Under the pieces are notes generated by a model. That model was not told the origin of the DNA. It saw nothing but the letters and a program-made list of their open reading frames with translations, and did no database searches. Source: Solibacteraceae bacterium (lineage in GTDB: Bacteria; Acidobacteriota; Terriglobia; Bryobacterales; Bryobacteraceae). From it: a stretch of DNA of 64,000 nt. Positions 51,643-59,970 of this stretch are shown here, in pieces. Position numbers and translations under genes: made by a program. The stretch spans positions 62,001 through 126,000 of the forward strand of contig JAJPJX010000211.1 in NCBI GenBank assembly GCA_021324015.1. Direction: 5' to 3'. How positions within the stretch are numbered: position 1 is the first letter of the stretch; every line of letters begins with the position of its first letter.

Positions 51643-53774
51643 TACGCGTTCCTCCCTTCCAGGGCCGCCAGCACGCGGTCGGGCGTCATGGGCACCCGGG
51701 GCACCCGCACGCCGATGGCGTTGGCGACCGCATTGGCGATGGCCGCGATGCCGGGAATCACCGGAGGCTCGCCCAGCCCCACCACCCCGCGCCGGTCGTG
51801 CTCCGGCCGGATGTCCAGAATGGGGATGATTTCGCCGAAATCGCAGTTCGCCGTGAATTTGTAGAACTCCATGTTCGGGTTGAGCACCCGCCCGGTCACT
51901 TCGTCCATCACGCGCTCTTCAAACAGCGCGCCGCCGATGGACATGGTGCAGGCGCCGTAGATCTGGTTCTCCGCGGTCTTGGGGTTGATCACCATGCCGC
52001 AGTCGTGCACCGCCACCATGCGGTTCATCTTGATCACGCCGGTCTCCACGTCCACCGTGATGTCCGCCACCTGGACGCCGCCCACCCCGCCGGTGTTCAG
52101 CCCGCCGGGGTTGCGCGGATTGTTCTCGCCCATGGCCACGATGTTCTCGGTCAGCTTCTGGCAGGCGGATTTCCAACTGATGCTCTTCGAGGGATTGGCG
52201 GTGACGCGGATATCGCCGTCCACGATCTCGAGTTGATCCGCTGGCGCGCCCAGCACCGGGCTGGCCACCTCGAACAGCTTGGCCAGCGCGTTGATGGTGG
52301 ATTTGCGGGTGGCCGAAGATACGCCGCCCACGGTGGTCGAGCCGCCGGACCCATCTCCCGGCGGATACTGGTTGTCTCCCACCTTGAGGTTCAGCAGGCT
52401 GGTGGGAATCGTCAGGGTCTCGGCCGCCACCATGGTGATGACCGTGCGAGTCCCTGTGCCGATATCCTGCGTGCCCAGTTCCAGGTCCACGGAGCCATCC
52501 GGATGGATGGTGGTGCGGCAGGCCACCGAGTGACCCGCGCCGCCCCAGGTGCCCACTCCCAGGCCCAGGCCGCGCTTCACCGGCCCCGCGCCAGACTCGC
52601 CGCGCGGATGCCACAGCTTTTTCCAATCCGATACCTCCGCGGCCTTGATCAGTTGCGCCCGGTAGACTCCCGCCCGGGCGGTCAGGTCCGCATTGCGGGC
52701 GAACAGGTCCATGGGATCCATGCGCAGTTTGGCCGCCAGGTCGTCCATGGCGGCGCAGGTGAGGAAAGAGGCCTGCGGGTGGTTCGGCGCCCGCCAGGCG
52801 CGCGAAGGCCCGGCGTTTACCGCCACCGCCGTGTGCGCCAGCTTGCGGTTGGGAATTTCCGTGAACACATAAGGAATCGGAGGCAGCCCGCCGCCCGTCA
52901 TGCCGCCGGTGGCCCAGGACTCGGACTGCCAGCCGGTGATGGTGCCGTCTTTCTTCGCCGCCAGCTTGATTTTGGCGAACGCGGAGGGCCGGTTGCCGGC
53001 GATGGTCACGTCCGTGGCGCGGTCCAGGAACAGGCGCACCGGCCGGCCGCCGCAGGTGCGCGAAAGGTGCGCCGCGGCAATGGCCCACACGTCGGAGGGA
53101 AACTTGCTGCCGAACCCGCCCCCCATGTGGTCCATGTGCGCGTGGATCTTCGAGACCGGCACCCCCAGGGGCCGCGAGAGATCCTGCGCGTACGTGCAGA
53201 TCCCCTGCGTGGTGGGCCACACATGCACCTCGTCGCCCTTCCACTGGATGACCTGCCCGTGGGTCTCGGGAGTGCAATGCACCAGCACCGGAATGCCGTA
53301 GGTGCCTTCGGAAACCACGTCCGCTTCCCGGAACGCCCGCTCGACGTCGCCGGCGGTTTGTTCCCCGGCGGCCTTGGCGCGGTTGCCGGCCTTGGAGAGA
53401 TCTTCTTCGTTCACCAGGTGCGGCAACACCTCGTACTCCACCCGGATCTTGCGCGCCGCGTCGCGCGCCTGGTCCGGCGTGGCCGCGGCCACCACGGCCA
53501 CCTCGCCCCCGGCCCACTGGATCTCCGCGCCGGGCTTGGCGATAATCTCGATCCCGGTCACGCCCTCGGCGCGCTGCGCCTCGCTGGTGTCCATGCTGCG
53601 AATACGCGCGTGGGCGTGCGGGCAGGTGAGCAAAGCCGCGTACAGCATGTCCGGCTCAGCCACATCGTAGGGATACTTCGCCTGCCCGGTGGCTTTCACC
53701 AGGGCGTCCACGCGGTCCACCCGCTGGCCGATCACCTTGCGTTTGTCCATCGGCGGCCAGTTATATGCGGGCAT
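51642..53774 (-). CDS. molybdopterin-binding large subunit of a xanthine dehydrogenase-family hydroxylase
   Basis: A 710-residue molybdenum-cofactor subunit. It has the aldehyde oxidase start KRKVIGQRVDRVDALVKATGQAKYPYDV in pieces, MGGGFGSKFPSDV, the QDIGTGTRT stretch, and the catalytic Glu in GLGEPPVIPG. The ATG at 53774 was chosen because GGAGG precedes it. A frame extension to 53831 lacks a site. It overlaps the end of the iron-sulfur gene by 14 bases. The substrate (aldehyde, purine or N-heterocycle) cannot be read from the sequence. No signal peptide is seen, so export would need the Tat-tagged small subunit. Confidence 0.88.
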   Translation of the reverse strand: MPAYNWPPMDKRKVIGQRVDRVDALVKATGQAKYPYDVAEPDMLYAALLTCPHAHARIRSMDTSEAQRAEGVTGIEIIAKPGAEIQWAGGEVAVVAAATPDQARDAARKIRVEYEVLPHLVNEEDLSKAGNRAKAAGEQTAGDVERAFREADVVSEGTYGIPVLVHCTPETHGQVIQWKGDEVHVWPTTQGICTYAQDLSRPLGVPVSKIHAHMDHMGGGFGSKFPSDVWAIAAAHLSRTCGGRPVRLFLDRATDVTIAGNRPSAFAKIKLAAKKDGTITGWQSESWATGGMTGGGLPPIPYVFTEIPNRKLAHTAVAVNAGPSRAWRAPNHPQASFLTCAAMDDLAAKLRMDPMDLFARNADLTARAGVYRAQLIKAAEVSDWKKLWHPRGESGAGPVKRGLGLGVGTWGGAGHSVACRTTIHPDGSVDLELGTQDIGTGTRTVITMVAAETLTIPTSLLNLKVGDNQYPPGDGSGGSTTVGGVSSATRKSTINALAKLFEVASPVLGAPADQLEIVDGDIRVTANPSKSISWKSACQKLTENIVAMGENNPRNPGGLNTGGVGGVQVADITVDVETGVIKMNRMVAVHDCGMVINPKTAENQIYGACTMSIGGALFEERVMDEVTGRVLNPNMEFYKFTANCDFGEIIPILDIRPEHDRRGVVGLGEPPVIPGIAAIANAVANAIGVRVPRVPMTPDRVLAALEGRNA

Positions 53775-54411
53775 TTTTCCCTCCTTTGCCCCGCCCGGCG
53801 GCGTCCAACACCGCCTTGCGGATGGGCACATAGGCGCCGCAGCGGCAGATGTTGCCGCCGAACGCCGCGGCCACTTCGGCTTCCGTGGGTTTGGCGTTGC
53901 GCTTCAGGTACGCTTTGGCCGCCATTACAAAGCCGGGCGTGCAGAAACCGCACTGCAGGCCGTCCTGGTGCACGAAGGCGGCCACCAGCGGATCCGAAGC
54001 CGGCACACCCTCGATGGTCTCGATGCTCTTCCCCCGTGCCTCGATCGCCAGCATGCTGCATGCGTACACCGCCTTGCCTCCTACGAGCACGGTGCAACTG
54101 CCACACGTGCCGCGGTCGCAGTTGGGCTTGGCTCCCGTGATGTGAAGCTGGTTGCGGAGGGCGTCCAGCAGCGTGACCCGCGGCTCCACCACCAGTTGCT
54201 GCGGTTTGCCGTTGACGGTGAGCGTGAGGGGAACAGCGCCCGGACCCAAAAGGTTGCCGGCTGGGGGAGCGGCCAGCACCTCCCGTTCCAGGATGCCCGT
54301 TCCCAGGGCTCCGCCGCCGATGCCCACGCCGCGGATGAATCCGCGGCGCGAGACGCGGGCCTTGGTCTTTTTCGATACCTCACAGATCTTGTTTGAACTC
54401 ACTGGTCGCAT
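53761..54411 (-). CDS. Tat-exported (2Fe-2S) subunit of a molybdenum hydroxylase
   Basis: A 216-residue iron-sulfur subunit. A Tat signal (SRRGFIRGVGIGGGALGTG) is followed by a plant-type 2Fe-2S domain (CDRGTCGSCTVLVGGKAVYAC) and the second cluster domain (GLQCGFCTPGFVMAA, GNICRCGAY). The Tat signal implies a periplasmic heterotrimer, with the other subunits carried by hitch-hiking. The start could be the ATG at 54411 or the GTG at 54402. The AAGGA at 54412-54416 spaces better with the latter. It is first in the operon. Confidence 0.9.
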   Translation of the reverse strand: MRPVSSNKICEVSKKTKARVSRRGFIRGVGIGGGALGTGILEREVLAAPPAGNLLGPGAVPLTLTVNGKPQQLVVEPRVTLLDALRNQLHITGAKPNCDRGTCGSCTVLVGGKAVYACSMLAIEARGKSIETIEGVPASDPLVAAFVHQDGLQCGFCTPGFVMAAKAYLKRNAKPTEAEVAAAFGGNICRCGAYVPIRKAVLDAAGRGKGGKNARI

Positions 54412-54428
54412 TCCTTTCTGTTGAGGGC

Positions 54429-54447
54429 CGGCTGTTTTGAGCAGCCG
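54429..54447. other. 6-bp hairpin in the iron-sulfur gene leader
   Basis: CGGCTG, seven-base loop, CAGCCG, a perfect stem in the 148-base divergent region between the molybdenum-hydroxylase operon and the DegT-like gene. It would lie in the leader RNA of the minus-strand operon. Confidence 0.4.
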
Positions 54448-54466
54448 TCTTTGATTGTATTACAGA

Positions 54467-54486
54467 TTAATAGATCTTAATAGCTC
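54467..54486. repeat. two tandem 10-bp repeats in an AT-rich divergent promoter
   Basis: TTAATAGATC followed immediately by TTAATAGCTC, 9 of 10 identical. The 10-base spacing puts both on the same face of the helix, as in binding sites of OmpR-type response regulators. The flanks are markedly AT-rich against the GC-rich background, and TACAAT on the minus strand (54458-54463) may be a -10. Confidence 0.5.
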
Positions 54487-54559
54487 TTTATGAGGCAAGG
54501 GACTTGCGCCCGGACCGCGCTTGGTAGTACGGTAAAGGCCGAAAGGACCCGGCGAAAGC

Positions 54560-55858
54560 ATGTCCGCTTCCAGAAGAACCTTCGTTCAGGCAGCCGGCGC
54601 CGCGATGACCGGACTCGGCATGGCGGCCCCGCGCGAGACGCTGGCCCTCCAGGGCGGCGCCAAGGCCGTCACGTTCCCCGCCGCCGAGCACGCCGCGCTC
54701 ACCAGGTGGCCGCGTTACGGACCTGCCGAGAAGCAGGCCCTCCATGCCCTCATCGACAGCGGAAAGTTCTACGACGAGCTGCCGCTGTTCGAAAAAGAGT
54801 GGAAGGAGTACACCAAGGCGCCCTTCGTCAAGGCCCACATGAATTGCACCAGCGCGCTCACCAGCATGTTTTTCGCGCTGGACCTGGAGCCCGGCAGCGA
54901 AATCATGGTGCCCTCCTATACCTTCTTCGCCACCTGCCTGGCCATGCGCTTCTTCGGATACGTGCCCATCTTCGTGGACGTGGATCCGGCCACCGTGTGC
55001 TTCGACCTGGAAGACGCCAGGCGCAAGCTCACGCCGCGCACCCGGGCCGTCACGGTCATGCATTCCTGGGGAATGCCCTGCGAAATGGACCGCATCTCCG
55101 CGTGGACCCGCGAGAAAGGGCTGATCCTGACCGAAGACTGCGCGCAGGCCCACGGCGCCTCCATGCAGGGCCGCATGATGGGCAACTGGGGCGTGATCGG
55201 GTGCTACAGCTTCCAAACCAGCAAAGTGCTGCCCACCGTGGAAGGCGGCATGGGGATGTACCAGACGCGCGAGTATTTCGAACGCGCCGCGGCCTTCGGA
55301 CACTACGAAGATCCCCCCAAATTCCCCGCCGGCAGCCCGGTGCGCCGCTACGACGGCACCGGATTCGGCCAGAAGTTCCGCATGCACCCCTTCGCCGCGG
55401 CCGTCGGCCGCCAGCAACTCCGCGGGTTGGACGAGCGCGGCGCGCTGGTGGCGGCCAACATTCGCAAGCTCAACGACCGGCTGCTGCAACTGCCGGGCCT
55501 CAGCGAGCCGCGCTGCCGTCCGGACCAAAAGCGCGCTTACTACAACGGCAACATGCTGTTCCTGGATTCCGCCAAGGCCGGTTTCTCTCGCGCCGCCCTG
55601 CTCAAAGCGCTGCGCGCCGAAGGAGTCCGCGCCAGCATGTGGGACTATCCGGAGCAGCACAAGATGGCCATCTACGCGGAAGCCAAGTGGTGGCACCATC
55701 CCCCGGTAATCCCGCAGTCCATGCCGGGCAACGCCCAGGTCAATGCCACGCACATCTTCCTGCCGCTGATGCACGGCGAGGCCGGCGAGCTGATCGAGCA
55801 GTACGTCCAGGCCTTCGAGAAGGTCTGGGCGCACCGCGCCGAACTCGCGCAAACGTAG
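54560..55858 (+). CDS. Tat-tagged DegT/DnrJ/EryC1-fold aminotransferase-like protein
   Basis: A 432-residue protein with the PLP fold-type I core of sugar aminotransferases: NCTSALTSMFFALDLEPGSEIMVPSYTF in pieces, EDCAQAHGASMQGR, and the PLP-lysine region YSFQTSKVLPTVEGGM. The N-terminus is a twin-Arg signal (SASRRTFVQAAGAAMTGLGM). DegT enzymes normally work in the cytosol on nucleotide sugars, so export is unusual, and the protein may act as a sensor or on free sugars. It opens a plus-strand run of sugar genes. Confidence 0.82.
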   Translation: MSASRRTFVQAAGAAMTGLGMAAPRETLALQGGAKAVTFPAAEHAALTRWPRYGPAEKQALHALIDSGKFYDELPLFEKEWKEYTKAPFVKAHMNCTSALTSMFFALDLEPGSEIMVPSYTFFATCLAMRFFGYVPIFVDVDPATVCFDLEDARRKLTPRTRAVTVMHSWGMPCEMDRISAWTREKGLILTEDCAQAHGASMQGRMMGNWGVIGCYSFQTSKVLPTVEGGMGMYQTREYFERAAAFGHYEDPPKFPAGSPVRRYDGTGFGQKFRMHPFAAAVGRQQLRGLDERGALVAANIRKLNDRLLQLPGLSEPRCRPDQKRAYYNGNMLFLDSAKAGFSRAALLKALRAEGVRASMWDYPEQHKMAIYAEAKWWHHPPVIPQSMPGNAQVNATHIFLPLMHGEAGELIEQYVQAFEKVWAHRAELAQT

Positions 55859-55868
55859 CCCGGTGCGA

Positions 55869-55894
55869 CCGAGCCGCGACCGTCAGGAAGCGGT
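55869..55894 (+). repeat. dispersed intergenic repeat, copy 3
   Basis: CCGAGCCGCGACCGT then CAGGAAGCGGT, 26 bases, one change from copy 2. It lies between the DegT-like and RhaT-like genes. Confidence 0.75.
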
Positions 55895-55927
55895 GGACTG
55901 TAGTGTATCCTCAAGATTCGCATCCCC

Positions 55928-56941
55928 ATGGTCGCCCTCGGCGTCATCTATGCGGTTCTGTCCGGCTTGGCGAACGGCCTGTTCACCACGCCCATGAAGA
56001 TCATCCGCCACTGGAAGTGGGAGAACATCTGGCTGATCTTCATCCTGACCGCCTGCTGGGGGATGCCGCTCACGGTGGTGCTTTCGACCGTGGGTGACTT
56101 CCGGCCGGTGGTGTCCGCCGCGCCGGAGGCCGCCGTCACCGCCGCCCTGGCGTTCGGCTTCGCCTGGGGTTTCGGCGCCATCCTGTTCGGCCTGAGCGTG
56201 GACCGGTTGGGGGTTTCGCTGGCCAATACGCTGGTGCTGGGCCTGAGTTCGGCGCTGGGTTCGTTGGTGCCGCTGGTGCTGGCCGGCACGCTCCGCCTGG
56301 AGGCCCGCCAACTGGTGCTGTTCCTGGGCGTGGCGGTGTTTATCGCCGGCATCGCCGTGTGCAGCGCGGCGGGGCGCATGCGGGACGCCGCGGAAGCGCG
56401 CAGCGCGGCGGCGCCGCAACCCTCGGCGGTGGGCTACCTGTTCGCCATCGGCGCCGGCGTCATGTCCGCCGTGTTCAACATCGGCTACAGCCTGGCCCTG
56501 CCCATCGCCGCGGCGGGCATGCGTCTGGGGCATTCGAGCTTTCGCGCCACCAACGTGATCTGGCTGCTCATGCTGGGCGCCGGCGCCCTGCCCAACATCG
56601 GCTATTGCACGCTGCTGCTGGCGCGACACCGCAGCGCGGGGCTGTTCGTCGCCCCGGCGCCCGCCCCCTCCTGGGGCCTGAGCCTGCTGATGGGCCTGCT
56701 GTGGGGCGGCAGCATCTTTCTTTACGGCGCGGCCACGCCCCTGCTGGGCGATATCGGGCCCTCCATCGGCTGGCCTCTGAGCCTCGCCGTGGGGCTGCTG
56801 GTGGCCAACCTCATGGGCTTTCTGCTCGGTGAGTGGCGCCGCGCCGGCGGAGAAGCCGTAAGCCGCATGCGCCTGGGCATCGGCATGCTGCTGGCGGCCA
56901 TCGTGCTGTGCGCCTTTTCCACGACGTTGGGGAACGCATGA
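55928..56941 (+). CDS. RhaT-like sugar/proton permease
   Basis: A 337-residue membrane protein with about ten helices of the L-rhamnose/DMT superfamily type. It has the start VALGVIYAVLSGLANGLFTTPMK and repeated LGLSSALGSLVPL and NIGYSLALPIAAAG segments. Its TGA overlaps the ATG of the NanE-ROK gene (ATGA), so transport and the fusion enzyme are made together. The cargo is probably a sugar matched to that enzyme, such as N-acetylmannosamine or sialic acid. Confidence 0.85.
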   Translation: MVALGVIYAVLSGLANGLFTTPMKIIRHWKWENIWLIFILTACWGMPLTVVLSTVGDFRPVVSAAPEAAVTAALAFGFAWGFGAILFGLSVDRLGVSLANTLVLGLSSALGSLVPLVLAGTLRLEARQLVLFLGVAVFIAGIAVCSAAGRMRDAAEARSAAAPQPSAVGYLFAIGAGVMSAVFNIGYSLALPIAAAGMRLGHSSFRATNVIWLLMLGAGALPNIGYCTLLLARHRSAGLFVAPAPAPSWGLSLLMGLLWGGSIFLYGAATPLLGDIGPSIGWPLSLAVGLLVANLMGFLLGEWRRAGGEAVSRMRLGIGMLLAAIVLCAFSTTLGNA

Positions 56942-58536
56942 AACCGATTCCCGATGTGCTCGTCCCGCTCGCGGGAAAACTGCTGGTTTCCTGCCAGGCC
57001 TCCCCGGGCGATGCCTTTCGCGACAGCGCTTCGATCGCCCGCTTTGCGCGCGCCGCGGTGGATGGCGGAGCGGCCGGAATCCGCGCCGACGGACCCGAGG
57101 ATGTCCGCGCCATCCGGGCCGCCGTCCCGGTGCCCATCGTGGGCATTCAGAAAAGTGTGCAGGAGGACGGGCGCATCCTCATCACTCCCTCCGTGGCGGC
57201 CGCCCGCGCGCTGGTGGAAGCCGGCGCGCGCCTGGTGGCCCTGGACTGCACGGCCCGCGGCCAACGCTACGGCGCGCTCGACCGCCTGCGGCGCATCCGC
57301 GCCGAGCTAGGTGTCCCCGTGCTGGCCGATATCGCCACCGTCGAGGAAGCCGAGGCCGCCGCGGACGCGGGCGCCGACGCGGTGCTATCCACCATGCGGG
57401 GCTATACGGAGGACACCGCGCACGTGCGCGCCTTCGAGCCTGCCTTCATCCACGCGCTGAAGGACGCAGTGGAGGTGCCCGTGATCGCCGAAGGCCGCAT
57501 CGTCGAGCCTTCTCAGGCCGCCGCCGCCCTGGATGCCGGGGCCTTCGCCGTAATCGTGGGCACGGCCATTACGCGGCCGCACGAAGTGACCCGCTGGTTC
57601 GCCGAGGCCATGCGCAAAGCGGACCGCGCGGCCAGTTTCCTGGGGATCGACCTGGGCGGCACCAACACCAAGTTCGGCATCGTCTCCGGCGCCGGCGAAC
57701 TGACTCACGAATCCTTCGCCCCCACGCCCGCCGCGGGCGGCCGCGCCGTGTTGCTCGAGCATCTCAAGGCCGTGGCGCGTCAATGCGTGGAGACGGCCCG
57801 CGCCGCCGGGATCCAACCCGCGGCCCTGGGTGTGGCCACCGCCGGATGGGTGGATAATCGCACCGGCCAGGTGGTCTACGCCACCGACAACCTGCCGGGC
57901 TGGACCGGCACGCCTTTGGCCGAGGAACTCCGCGCCGCTGTGGGTCTGCCAGTGGCCGCGGAAAACGACGCCAACGCGCTGGCCGTCGCCGAGCGCCACT
58001 TCGGTCTGGGGCGCGACGTCGAGAACTTCGCCTGCATCACCCTGGGCACCGGCGTGGGCGGAGGCTGCTACGTCAACGGGCGCCTCAACCGCGGCGCGCA
58101 CTTCTTCGCCAACGCCTTCGGGCACATGAGCATCCAGCCGGAAGGCCTGCCCTGCAATTGCGGGCAGCGCGGTTGTCTGGAGGTCTACGCCAACGCCGCC
58201 GCGCTGGTGCGCTACGCCGGCGGCGCGCACGCCACCGCCGAAGACGTGATCCGCGCGGCCAACGCGGGAGAGAGCCCGGCGCGCGCCGCCCTCCGCACCT
58301 ACTCGGGCTACCTGGCGCGCGGCTGCGCGGCCCTCATCCACCTGCTGGATCCCCAGCGCCTGATCTTTTCCGGCGGGCTGGCGCAGAATAACCCGGCGCT
58401 CGTCGCGGATCTCGAGGAGGAGTTGGCCCGCCTGGTCACCGTGTGGGACCGCCGCGGCATTCAGATCCGCCTTTCGCCGCTGGCTTACTACGGCGGCGTG
58501 CTGGGTGCCGCCGCCATCGCCCGCGAAGCCCTGTAG
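56938..58536 (+). CDS. NanE-ROK fusion: ManNAc-6-phosphate epimerase plus sugar kinase
   Basis: A 532-residue two-domain protein. Residues 1-230 form a NanE TIM barrel (LLVSCQASPGD, the catalytic Lys in IVGIQKSV, the Glu in VIAEGR). Residues 240-532 form a ROK kinase: GIDLGGTNTKFGIV, the catalytic Asp in AENDANALAVAE, and the zinc motif of His in FGHMSIQ and Cys in CNCGQRGC. Together they phosphorylate N-acetylmannosamine and convert ManNAc-6-P to GlcNAc-6-P. No NanA lyase is visible. A RhaT-like permease overlaps upstream and a sialidase lies downstream. Confidence 0.88.
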   Translation: MKPIPDVLVPLAGKLLVSCQASPGDAFRDSASIARFARAAVDGGAAGIRADGPEDVRAIRAAVPVPIVGIQKSVQEDGRILITPSVAAARALVEAGARLVALDCTARGQRYGALDRLRRIRAELGVPVLADIATVEEAEAAADAGADAVLSTMRGYTEDTAHVRAFEPAFIHALKDAVEVPVIAEGRIVEPSQAAAALDAGAFAVIVGTAITRPHEVTRWFAEAMRKADRAASFLGIDLGGTNTKFGIVSGAGELTHESFAPTPAAGGRAVLLEHLKAVARQCVETARAAGIQPAALGVATAGWVDNRTGQVVYATDNLPGWTGTPLAEELRAAVGLPVAAENDANALAVAERHFGLGRDVENFACITLGTGVGGGCYVNGRLNRGAHFFANAFGHMSIQPEGLPCNCGQRGCLEVYANAAALVRYAGGAHATAEDVIRAANAGESPARAALRTYSGYLARGCAALIHLLDPQRLIFSGGLAQNNPALVADLEEELARLVTVWDRRGIQIRLSPLAYYGGVLGAAAIAREAL

Positions 58537-58562
58537 CCGCCCTTTCGCTGCCGGATGCTACC

Positions 58563-59960
58563 ATGCGGGTGATGCTTTCCCGCCTGCTCCGCTGCTGTGT
58601 TGTGCTCGCGGTCTGCGCCGCCGCCGCGCTCGCCGGGCAGCTCACCGGCCTGGACCGCTATGTGCAGACGCCGGATCCGCACTACCACTACGAACTGGTG
58701 AAGACCATCCCCGGCAATGGCTACACGTGCTACGTCATCGATCTCACCTCCCAGCAATGGCGCACCGCGGCCGAAGTGGACCGGCCCGTCTGGAAACACT
58801 GGCTGATTCTCGTGCAGCCGGACGAGGTGAAGTGGCATACCGGCCTGCTCTTCATCACGGGCGGCTCGGTGGAGGACAAGGCGCCTGAGAAACCTAGCGA
58901 GTTTCTGGTGGATATGGCCATGACCACGCACTCCGTGGTGGCCGAACTGCACGGTGTGCCCAACGAGCCGCTGGTCTTTCGCGACGAAGGTAAGCGTCGC
59001 AACGAGGATGAGATCATCGCCTACACCTGGGTGAAGTACCTCAAAACCGGCGACGAAACCTGGCCGCTGCGCATGCCCATGACCAAGGCCGCGGTGCGCG
59101 CCATGGACACGGTGACGGCCTTCTGCGCCAGTCCCCGGCGTGGCGGCGTGCAGGTGGATCGCTTCGTGGTGGCGGGCGCCTCCAAGCGCGGCTGGACCAC
59201 CTGGACCACCGCCGCCGTGGACCGCCGTGTGGTGGCCATCATGCCCATCGTGATCGACATGCTTAACGCCGTCGAATCCTTCGAGCACCATTACCAGGCC
59301 TACGGCTTCTATTCGGAAGCCGTGAAGGATTACCAGGACATGGGTCTGATGGAGGTCTCCCACACGCCCGGCTACCGCGCCCTGATGGAGCTGGTGGAGC
59401 CTTTCAGCTACCGCGACCGCTACAGCATGCCGAAATTCATCATGAACTCGGCGGGCGACCAGTATTTCCTGCCCGATTCTTCGCGTTTCTATTTCGACGA
59501 CCTGCCGGGTGAAAAATACCTGCGCTACGTTCCCAACACCAACCATTCCCTGGCCAAATCGGACGCGCGCCAAAGCCTCATCGCCTACTACGATGCCTTT
59601 CTGCGGGGCGCGCCGCGGCCGCGCTTCTCCTGGAAATTCGAGAAAGATGGCGCGATCCGCGTGACCGCGGCGGACCCGCCCTCAGAAGTGCGCCTATGGC
59701 AGGCCACCAATCCCAAGGCGCGGGATTTCCGCCTGGAAACCCTCGGCCCGGCTTACCGCGGCAGCCTGCTCGCCAGCCAGGGTAACGGCGCGTATGTGGC
59801 GCGCGTGGAAAAGCCGGCCCAGGGATGGACGGCGGCTTTTGTGGAGCTGACCTATCCCAGCGGGGGCAAGTATCCGCTGAAGTTCACTACCGCCGTGCGC
59901 ATCGTGCCGGACACCCTGCCCTATCCCAAGCCGAAGCCTTCGGGACATCTGCCGGAGTGA
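58563..59960 (+). CDS. secreted PhoPQ-activated pathogenicity-related (PqaA) family hydrolase
   Basis: A 465-residue protein with a signal peptide (LLRCCVVLAVCAAAALAG) and the PqaA-type alpha/beta-hydrolase core. It has QQWRTAAEVDRPVWKHWLILVQPD near the start, the nucleophile Ser in VVAGASKRGW, and the late GDQYFLPDSSRFY and NTNHSL (catalytic Asp and His). A beta-rich tail follows from about 350. The enzymatic role of this family is not established. It is plus-strand, 26 bases after the NanE-ROK gene. Confidence 0.85.
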   Translation: MRVMLSRLLRCCVVLAVCAAAALAGQLTGLDRYVQTPDPHYHYELVKTIPGNGYTCYVIDLTSQQWRTAAEVDRPVWKHWLILVQPDEVKWHTGLLFITGGSVEDKAPEKPSEFLVDMAMTTHSVVAELHGVPNEPLVFRDEGKRRNEDEIIAYTWVKYLKTGDETWPLRMPMTKAAVRAMDTVTAFCASPRRGGVQVDRFVVAGASKRGWTTWTTAAVDRRVVAIMPIVIDMLNAVESFEHHYQAYGFYSEAVKDYQDMGLMEVSHTPGYRALMELVEPFSYRDRYSMPKFIMNSAGDQYFLPDSSRFYFDDLPGEKYLRYVPNTNHSLAKSDARQSLIAYYDAFLRGAPRPRFSWKFEKDGAIRVTAADPPSEVRLWQATNPKARDFRLETLGPAYRGSLLASQGNGAYVARVEKPAQGWTAAFVELTYPSGGKYPLKFTTAVRIVPDTLPYPKPKPSGHLPE

Positions 59961-59970
59961 CTGGTCCCGG

